Source of the DNA: an uncultured Flavobacteriales bacterium
Lineage (GTDB): Bacteria; Bacteroidota; Bacteroidia; Flavobacteriales; Crocinitomicaceae
DNA length: 5,312 bases
Assembly: GCA_946478775.1 (NCBI GenBank)
Contig: CAMLDR010000247.1
Coordinates: 1-5,312, forward strand
Direction of reading: 5' to 3'
Shown here: positions 1 to 4,333 of the stretch, piece by piece
Layout: every line of letters starts with the position of its first letter
Numbering within the stretch: position 1 is the first letter of the stretch
Notes under the pieces: model-generated
Database searches by the model: none
The model's input: only the letters and a program-made list of their open reading frames with translations
Told to the model about the DNA's origin: nothing
Position numbers and translations under genes: made by a program

Positions 1-1
1 G

Positions 2-214
2 GCGTCCACTACGCTGCACGCTCTGGCTGATTCGCAGGGGAAGAAGGAGGTGGATGATTTGGAGTTAAAGCCTAAAACCCTTCCTGATAAATCGGAAAGT
101 GCTTTAAATCCATCCAAAGAGGCTCAAAATTCCATGTCTCAAAAGAAGATCGTTAAAACGCTGGTTTTTTATGATGATTTCACTTTTGATGTCTTTCTGC
201 CTAATGAGAAATAA
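2..214 (+). CDS. C-terminal end of an unrecognised protein (5' end outside window)
   Basis: An open frame enters from the left edge and ends with TAA at 212-214, giving 70 residues and no start inside the window that needs to be invoked. The first 50 residues are rich in Lys, Glu, Asp, Ser and Pro and look like a flexible, charged linker. The last 20 or so ([19 protein letters not shown]) are hydrophobic and aromatic and look like a short beta-rich tail. I do not recognise a family, and function cannot be assigned from this fragment. Its last 14 bases overlap the 3' end of the convergent mnmA gene, so neither gene has room for a terminator between them. The frame is plausible as coding because it stays open to the window edge and sits where a gene is expected, but a chance open frame of this length cannot be fully excluded. 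Confidence 0.6.
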   Translation, partial: ASTTLHALADSQGKKEVDDLELKPKTLPDKSESALNPSKEAQNSMSQKKIVKTLVFYDDFTFDVFLPNEK

Positions 215-1379
215 TCCCTGATCCTATCAATTCATCCTGCAGGTAAAGCGCTGCGAATTGCCCGGGAGCTATTCCCCGCTGCTTTTTATTGAATAAAATG
301 TAATAACCGTCTTCCAGTCGGGTTAAAGTTCCTTTCTGAAGGGGCTGGCGATACCTGATTCGGATGTCGAATTCTCTCTGATCACCAATATCCATAGTGA
401 AATCCGGATTGATCCAATGCATTTCCGCTGTTTCAATCTTTAAAGCCCATTTGTTGAGTCCCGGATGATCGTCTTTCTGACCGGAATAAACCGTGTTTGT
501 TTTCGTGTCTATTCCAATCACGAATGAAGGATTGGGTCTTCCTCCAATGTGAAGTCCTTTTCGCTGTCCGATGGTGTAATAATGTGCACCAATGTGTTTT
601 TCAACTTCTGTTCCGGTGGTTGGAGTGTAGATAAACTCTTTACTTAGATCAATTACGTGTTCCAGGTCTACAGGGATATTGGAATAAGTCTCAAATTGAG
701 GATCTAATTCGTTTATTTCTATTATTTTACCGTGTTTTACTTCTAGTTTTTGTTGAAGAAATTCAGGTAGAGAGATCTTTCCTACAAAGCAAAGTCCTTG
801 TGAGTCTTTCTTTTCTGCAGTTACCAGTCCGATTTCTTTGGCGATGGCTCTTACTTCTGATTTTTGAAGGTTTCCGATCGGGAAAAGGGCTTTGGAAAGC
901 TGTTCCTGGGATAACTGGCACAGAAAATAGGATTGGTCCTTGTTTGGGTCCAGCCCTGCCAATAAGTGGTGTGTGCCGTCTTCTGTGGTTGTTTTTCTGC
1001 AGTAATGGCCTGTGGCAACATAATCGGCGCCCAATTCCATGGCAGCTTTTAAGAACACGTCAAATTTGATTTCCCGGTTGCAAAGTACATCCGGATTAGG
1101 AGTTCTGCCAGCCTCGTATTCAGCAAACATATAATCTACAATGCGTTCCTTGTATTCTTTACTCAAATCCAGTACCTGGAAGGGAATTCCAAGGTGTTCG
1201 GCTACCAAAAGGGCGTCGTTGCTGTCGTCAATCCAAGGGCAGTCGTTGGAAAGAGTCACTGTTTCGTCATGCCAGTTACGCATAAACAATCCGATCACCT
1301 CGTATCCTTCCTGTTGCAATAAATGTGCGGTAACACTGGAATCTACACCGCCGGACAAACCGACAACCACTCTTTTCAT
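201..1379 (-). CDS. mnmA: tRNA-specific 2-thiouridylase MnmA
   Basis: MnmA (TrmU) adenylates and then thiolates C2 of the wobble uridine U34 in the tRNAs for Lys, Glu and Gln, using persulfide sulfur from a cysteine desulfurase relay; it is cytosolic. The 392-residue product has the N-terminal PP-loop SGGVDSS at residues 9-15. The catalytic cysteine is Cys100 in [12 protein letters not shown], and the second, persulfide-carrying cysteine is Cys197 in DSQGLCFVG; these correspond to Cys102 and Cys199 of the E. coli enzyme. ATGHY (122-126) and KDQSYFL (147-153) are further family motifs. [10 protein letters not shown] (267-276) opens the central domain, and a C-terminal beta-barrel follows. The protein is longer than the usual 360-370 residues because of about 30 extra residues near 222-258. 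The start is firm: an in-frame TAA lies four codons upstream, inside the likely -7 box. It is divergent from the secreted-protein gene and convergent with the partial gene at the left edge. Confidence 0.97.
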   Translation of the reverse strand: MKRVVVGLSGGVDSSVTAHLLQQEGYEVIGLFMRNWHDETVTLSNDCPWIDDSNDALLVAEHLGIPFQVLDLSKEYKERIVDYMFAEYEAGRTPNPDVLCNREIKFDVFLKAAMELGADYVATGHYCRKTTTEDGTHHLLAGLDPNKDQSYFLCQLSQEQLSKALFPIGNLQKSEVRAIAKEIGLVTAEKKDSQGLCFVGKISLPEFLQQKLEVKHGKIIEINELDPQFETYSNIPVDLEHVIDLSKEFIYTPTTGTEVEKHIGAHYYTIGQRKGLHIGGRPNPSFVIGIDTKTNTVYSGQKDDHPGLNKWALKIETAEMHWINPDFTMDIGDQREFDIRIRYRQPLQKGTLTRLEDGYYILFNKKQRGIAPGQFAALYLQDELIGSGIISH

Positions 1380-1383
1380 GCTG

Positions 1384-1391
1384 CAAATTTA
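1384..1391 (-). promoter_or_regulatory. Bacteroidota -7 box for mnmA, near-leaderless
   Basis: On the minus strand TAAATTTG is an exact match to the TAnnTTTG box used by the primary sigma factor of Bacteroidota. Only four bases (CAGC) separate it from the mnmA ATG, so the inferred transcript would start at or next to the start codon. There is no convincing -33 TTG/TTTG; the nearest candidate is TTTTC, 22 bases upstream. The match is read directly; the transcription start is inferred. Confidence 0.6.
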
Positions 1392-1395
1392 CGAA

Positions 1396-1418
1396 CTTTT
1401 GAAAAGCGCTTTTGAAAA
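1396..1418. repeat. 10-bp direct repeat around a 12-bp palindrome upstream of mnmA
   Basis: CTTTTGAAAA occurs at 1396-1405 and again at 1409-1418, a 13-bp period. The junction forms a perfect palindrome AAAAGCGCTTTT at 1402-1413. The pair lies immediately upstream of the mnmA -7 box, across the expected -33 region, which is where an operator could sit. No binding protein can be named, and AT-rich sequence makes some such repeats by chance. Confidence 0.4.
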
Positions 1419-1468
1419 TTCCCATTCTTTCGAAAAATTAACAGTTACAAAAGTGAATAATTGTAAGT

Positions 1469-1476
1469 TACATTTG
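1469..1476 (+). promoter_or_regulatory. Possible upstream -7 box for the secreted-protein gene
   Basis: TACATTTG on the plus strand matches TAnnTTTG exactly. It lies about 210 bases upstream of the ATG at 1690, so use of this box would place the whole hexamer array (1535-1624) in the 5' leader of the mRNA. No good -33 element is seen at the right distance, and single 8-base matches with two free positions occur by chance in AT-rich DNA. Confidence 0.25.
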
Positions 1477-1534
1477 TGGTGTATTGATTTTACATAAAGC
1501 TTCAATCTGTTATTCCTCTCTTCGTTCCCGGATT

Positions 1535-1624
1535 GTTCAAATAGTTCAAAAATGTTCAAATGTTCAATTTTGTCGAATGACTTAATTTTTTTAATTGAAC
1601 CATTGAACCATTGAACCATTGAAC
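1535..1624. repeat. Symmetric array: four GTTCAA then four TTGAAC hexamers
   Basis: GTTCAA occurs at 1535, 1544, 1554 and 1562, and its reverse complement TTGAAC at 1595, 1603, 1611 and 1619. Folded about a 23-base centre (1570-1592, ending in seven T), the strand can make four helices in series. The innermost is 8 bp (1562-1569 with 1593-1600) and the other three are 6 bp each, separated by small internal loops of 2x2, 4x2 and 3x2 bases. The array fills much of the 310-bp divergent gap 1380-1689. It could be a DNA hairpin or cruciform, an RNA structure, or a mobile or dispersed intergenic repeat. The arrangement is seen directly; any function is unknown. Confidence 0.75.
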
Positions 1625-1628
1625 CATT
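1594..1628. repeat. 8-bp tandem repeat (ATTGAACC), four exact copies plus ATT
   Basis: ATTGAACC is repeated exactly at 1594, 1602, 1610 and 1618 and is followed by a partial ATT. This is the right arm of the symmetric array. The left arm has irregular spacing of 9, 10 and 8 bases, so only this half is a clean microsatellite-like repeat. Because the unit is 8 bp, copy-number change would alter the length of the gene-proximal region 62-96 bases before the ATG at 1690. Confidence 0.85.
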
Positions 1629-1677
1629 TTAAACTCTAAATAATCGTTAACGGAACTGAATCCGCAGAAAAAAGTGA

Positions 1678-1685
1678 TATTTTAG
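1678..1685 (+). promoter_or_regulatory. Likely -7 box for the secreted-protein gene, near-leaderless
   Basis: TATTTTAG matches seven of the eight positions of TAnnTTTG (A in place of the third T). It stands four bases (TCGC) before the ATG at 1690, exactly the spacing seen for the mnmA box. An in-frame TGA at 1675-1677 rules out an earlier start codon. No -33 TTG is visible. The assignment is inferred from position and similarity. Confidence 0.4.
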
Positions 1686-1689
1686 TCGC

Positions 1690-2418
1690 ATGAAACTGAT
1701 TGTTACAACCTTATTGATCCTGGTATCGGCAAATACTTTTGCTCAGCAGCCCTGTACAAGGGTTTGGCTAAAAGGAAAAGTGGAAGACACGCTGGTTAAG
1801 CACGCATTCCTGAATTTGATGGTCGTAAATACCTCTACAGGAAAGGGTGTGTTCGGGCAGCCAGATGGAACTTTCGGGGTGTACGTAAGTAATAACGATT
1901 CAATCATTTTATCTGTAAAGGGTTATGAACGCTATGGTTTCCGAGTAGTTGGGGATTCTTCCTGTCATTTTGAAGTGTACGCAGCTGTTGAGCGGAAAGC
2001 ACGCCAGATTGACGAGGTAGTCATTAAGCCATTGAAATCAGTTCAGGAGATCAAAGAAGAGCGGGCAGCACTTGCTTTAAGAGAAACGCGAACAATTACC
2101 GGTTTAGAAGCTTTCCAAAGCCCGATTACAGCATTGTACCAGCGTTTTTCCAAGAGAGAGCAGTCTAAGGCTTTAGTTGCTCAAAAACAATACGAAGATT
2201 CCAAGGAAGAAGTGGTGCAGGAGTTACTAAGGCTTTACGTGTCTTATGATATCATCAAATTGAACAGTGATGATTTCATTGAATTTATCCATTTTATGTC
2301 GATGGATGAGGATTTCCTGAAAACGGCAAGTGATGTTGAATTGATCACTTTTATCAAAGATAAACTGGAGCATTATTTATTGCTTCATCCGGAGAAAGAA
2401 GGGGAATATAAAAAATAG
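1690..2418 (+). CDS. Secreted hypothetical protein with carboxypeptidase-regulatory-like domain
   Basis: This 242-residue protein starts with a classical Sec signal peptide: Lys2, a hydrophobic core at about 3-13, and a probable signal peptidase I site TFA|QQ after Ala18. The mature protein should be in the periplasm or outside the cell; Cys22 and Cys92 could form a disulfide. Residues about 26-100 resemble the small beta-sandwich of the CarboxypepD_reg-like family, with the hallmarks GKVED (29-33), a TGKGVFGQPDGTFGVYV stretch (50-66) and VKGYE (76-80). DEVVIKPL (108-115) follows, as it does in many Bacteroidota proteins with this fold. There is no metallopeptidase domain and no TonB-dependent receptor barrel behind it. 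Residues 116-235 are instead charged and predicted helical, with SPITALYQRFSKRE (144-157) the most distinctive part. I recall this two-part architecture among Flavobacteriales proteins of unknown function, but cannot name a function. An in-frame stop at 1675 supports the start. Confidence 0.85.
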   Translation: MKLIVTTLLILVSANTFAQQPCTRVWLKGKVEDTLVKHAFLNLMVVNTSTGKGVFGQPDGTFGVYVSNNDSIILSVKGYERYGFRVVGDSSCHFEVYAAVERKARQIDEVVIKPLKSVQEIKEERAALALRETRTITGLEAFQSPITALYQRFSKREQSKALVAQKQYEDSKEEVVQELLRLYVSYDIIKLNSDDFIEFIHFMSMDEDFLKTASDVELITFIKDKLEHYLLLHPEKEGEYKK

Positions 2419-2432
2419 AATGAGAAACAGAA

Positions 2433-2454
2433 TGAGAATGGATTTTTATTCTCA
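2433..2454. terminator. Weak hairpin between convergent genes
   Basis: TGAGAAT (2433-2439) and ATTCTCA (2448-2454) form a perfect 7-bp stem with an 8-base loop, in the 45-bp gap between the convergent stop codons. It could end transcription from either side, but there is no T-tract directly after it on the plus strand, and on the minus strand the T-run (complement of 2411-2415) lies about 18 bases downstream. The left arm is part of a 10-bp direct repeat AGAATGAGAA at 2417-2426 and 2429-2438. Confidence 0.35.
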
Positions 2455-2463
2455 CTCTCTATC

Positions 2464-4239
2464 TCAATCCTCAAATACCTCCGGTTCTTCCATCAATTGT
2501 TTGTCATACAATTCGCGGTATCGGCTGTTTGCCTGCAGCAGGTCTGCCGGTTTTCCTTCTTCTACAATTCGACCGTCTTCCAGAACAAGGATGTAATCCG
2601 CATTTCTCAAACTGGAAATCCGGTGGCTGACGATAACGGATGTTGTTTGGTTTTCCCGGTTCAGGTGTTTTAAATTCCCCAGGATAATTTCTTCTGTTTC
2701 GGTATCCACAGCCGATAAGCAATCGTCGAGCAATAAAATATCGGGTTTACGGATCAGTGCACGTGCAATGCTCACACGTTGTTTTTGTCCGCCGGAAAGG
2801 TTCACACCCCGCTCGCCAAGGATCGTTTCGAATTTATCTGGAAAAGCCTCAATGTTATGCAATACGTGTGCGTTTTTCGCGGCGTTCGTGATTTCATCGG
2901 ACGTAACAGCGTCGAAATGCAATGCTCCGAATGCAATGTTGTTGTAGATGGTATCTGAAAACAAAAACACGTCCTGTGGAACTACAGATAATTGTTTTCG
3001 GTACTCATCCAGGTTGACCGAAGCAAGTTTCTCCGAGTTATAAGTTACCTCACCACCGGTTGGGTCCAGCTGACGTACGATTAGTTGCAGCAGTGTAGAT
3101 TTTCCTGATCCTGTTTTTCCTATAATTCCGAGTGTTTCCCCGCGTTTCAAGGTGAAATTGATCTCCGATAGTACGTCCGGGGAATCCGGTTTGTAGCGGA
3201 ATGATGCATTTCTGAACTGAAGTTCTTTGAATTCCTTCAATGGGGCTTCCGATTGATTTTTAATGGCAGGTTCTGTTTTCAGGAACTCGTTGATACGCTC
3301 CTGTGAAGCTGCGGCCCGCTGATTGATACTAGTTACCCATCCAATACTGGCGAAAGGCCAGGTTAAGTTGTAGATCAACAGGATAATTGTTACAATATTT
3401 CCGGGAATTATAGCTCCCTGATAGGTGAGAAGTCCACCCATATAAATACTCAAAAGCGTACTGGTCCCGATTAATAAGGAGATCGTTGGCATAAACAGGG
3501 CGTTCGTTCTCACGAGGCGCATGGTTTTATTCAGGTAGGCACCCGAACTTGCTTCGAAATTCTGTTTCGCATGCTTTTCCTGGATATATGCTTTGATCAC
3601 ACGGATTCCGGAGAAGGTTTCCTGTCCAAGTGTGCTTAACCGCGATTGTTCCTGCTGGACTTCTTTGCTGAGTTTGTTCATCCGGGTGGAAACCAGGTAG
3701 ATCAAAGTTGCCATGATGGGAAGCGGTGCTAGTGCGTAAAGTGCTAATTCGGTATTGATTTTCAGCATTTCATACAAGCTGAACGGGAAAAGTGCAATCA
3801 GGTTGATGGTGTACATGATTCCCGGTCCCAAATATTGACGTACCTGCGAAACATCTTCCGAAATCCGGTTCATTAAATCACCCGTTGATTGTCTTTTATA
3901 AAAACCATAATCGAGCTGCTGGTATTTTTCAAAGATCTCATTCTTCAGGTCAAATTCAATGTATCGCGACATGATAATGAGCGTTTGACGGGTCAGGAAG
4001 AGGAAGAATCCCTTAATTATGTTAAAAGTGATGATCAGCCCCGCCAGTCCCAGTACGGTCCAGAAAAGACTTTCTCCGGGACTTAATTGGGTTTTTCCTG
4101 AAAGAAAGTTCATGGATTCACCTACAAAAACCGGGATTTTTGCTGCAAAGTAATTGCCGGCAATAATGAAGAGGATGCCAAGAAGCAAACGCCAGCGGTA
4201 TTTGTATAAATATTTGTTTAAATAGCTTAGAGACTTCAT
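2464..4239 (-). CDS. ABC exporter half-transporter (MdlA/MsbA-like, TMD-NBD fusion)
   Basis: The 591-residue protein is a half-transporter of the ABC exporter type: an N-terminal six-helix membrane domain (TM segments near 17-38, 59-84, 138-158, 165-184, 247-270 and 277-297) fused to an ATPase domain. It should sit in the inner membrane as a dimer and move a lipid, drug or peptide-like substrate outward; the substrate cannot be read from sequence. STGDLMNRISEDV (118-130) and GQETFSGIRVIKAY (205-218) are the coupling regions typical of the family. ATPase motifs are Walker A GKTGSGKS (374-381), Q-loop Gln422 in VPQD, signature LSGGQKQR (481-488), Walker B ILLLDD (501-506), D-loop SAVD (509-512) and switch His539 in VSHR. 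The residue after the Walker B Asp is Asp506, not the usual catalytic Glu; LLDDxLSAVD is also found in MdlA and YheI, the degenerate-site subunits of heterodimers. An in-frame TAG five codons upstream fixes the start. It is divergent from the dehydrogenase gene. Confidence 0.93.
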   Translation of the reverse strand: MKSLSYLNKYLYKYRWRLLLGILFIIAGNYFAAKIPVFVGESMNFLSGKTQLSPGESLFWTVLGLAGLIITFNIIKGFFLFLTRQTLIIMSRYIEFDLKNEIFEKYQQLDYGFYKRQSTGDLMNRISEDVSQVRQYLGPGIMYTINLIALFPFSLYEMLKINTELALYALAPLPIMATLIYLVSTRMNKLSKEVQQEQSRLSTLGQETFSGIRVIKAYIQEKHAKQNFEASSGAYLNKTMRLVRTNALFMPTISLLIGTSTLLSIYMGGLLTYQGAIIPGNIVTIILLIYNLTWPFASIGWVTSINQRAAASQERINEFLKTEPAIKNQSEAPLKEFKELQFRNASFRYKPDSPDVLSEINFTLKRGETLGIIGKTGSGKSTLLQLIVRQLDPTGGEVTYNSEKLASVNLDEYRKQLSVVPQDVFLFSDTIYNNIAFGALHFDAVTSDEITNAAKNAHVLHNIEAFPDKFETILGERGVNLSGGQKQRVSIARALIRKPDILLLDDCLSAVDTETEEIILGNLKHLNRENQTTSVIVSHRISSLRNADYILVLEDGRIVEEGKPADLLQANSRYRELYDKQLMEEPEVFED

Positions 4240-4252
4240 TCGATAAATTTCC

Positions 4253-4260
4253 TATTTTTG
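4253..4260 (+). promoter_or_regulatory. Bacteroidota -7 box for the leucine-dehydrogenase gene
   Basis: TATTTTTG on the plus strand matches TAnnTTTG exactly and is followed by C, as is common for this box. The inferred transcript would start near 4265-4267 and carry a leader of about 70 bases before the ATG at 4334. No clear -33 TTG is present. The box lies inside the presumed leader of the divergent ABC exporter mRNA. Confidence 0.55.
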
Positions 4261-4268
4261 CGAGCGCT

Positions 4269-4309
4269 AATGCGATTTTGTTCGAATTACAAAATTAGCC
4301 ATTCGCATT
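4269..4309. repeat. Bipartite inverted repeat in the divergent promoter region
   Basis: The outer arms AATGCG (4269-4274) and CGCATT (4304-4309) and the inner arms ATTTTG (4275-4280) and CAAAAT (4290-4295) are each perfect. Together they make a 12-bp stem on a 9-base loop (4281-4289), with an 8-base bulge at 4296-4303 on one side. The loop contains the palindrome TTCGAA. In RNA this hairpin would lie just after the 5' end of the dehydrogenase transcript; as DNA it overlaps the -7 box of the ABC exporter gene. Confidence 0.5.
4290..4297 (-). promoter_or_regulatory. Bacteroidota -7 box for the ABC exporter gene
   Basis: On the minus strand TAATTTTG matches TAnnTTTG exactly. It lies 50 bases upstream of the exporter ATG at 4239, so the inferred transcription start is near 4284-4286. 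No convincing -33 element is seen. The box is partly inside the inner arm of the inverted repeat 4269-4309, so binding or folding there could affect it. Confidence 0.5.
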
Positions 4310-4333
4310 GAAATAAAAGATTAAAAGTCGCGT

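Noticed and set aside
245..287. A plus-strand terminator for the left-edge gene (AAAGC/GCTTT arms followed by T-run)
   Set aside because: The stem has only 5 outer and 4 inner base pairs with large unpaired stretches, and it lies inside the conserved C-terminal coding sequence of mnmA, which explains the bases by itself.
800..1069. An 89-codon plus-strand open frame
   Set aside because: It lies wholly inside mnmA on the opposite strand, across its conserved motifs, and has low-complexity Leu/Trp-rich content typical of an antisense shadow.
1141..1497. A 118-codon plus-strand open frame
   Set aside because: It is antisense to the conserved N-terminus of mnmA and its promoter, with no recognisable protein features.
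1389..1619. A 76-codon open frame on the minus strand in the intergenic region
   Set aside because: Its start and first residues are just the translation of the TTGAAC tandem repeat, it runs through the mnmA promoter region, and its product resembles no family I know. It is most likely a repeat-generated chance frame.
1594..1628. A CRISPR-like array
   Set aside because: The units are 8 bp and directly adjacent, with no spacers and no cas genes nearby; it is a simple tandem repeat.
2504..2722. A 72-codon minus-strand open frame
   Set aside because: It is the ABC exporter sequence read in another frame, and the true frame there encodes the conserved D-loop and H-loop.
3889..4086. A 65-codon plus-strand open frame
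   Set aside because: It is antisense to the conserved membrane domain of the ABC exporter and has no signal of its own.
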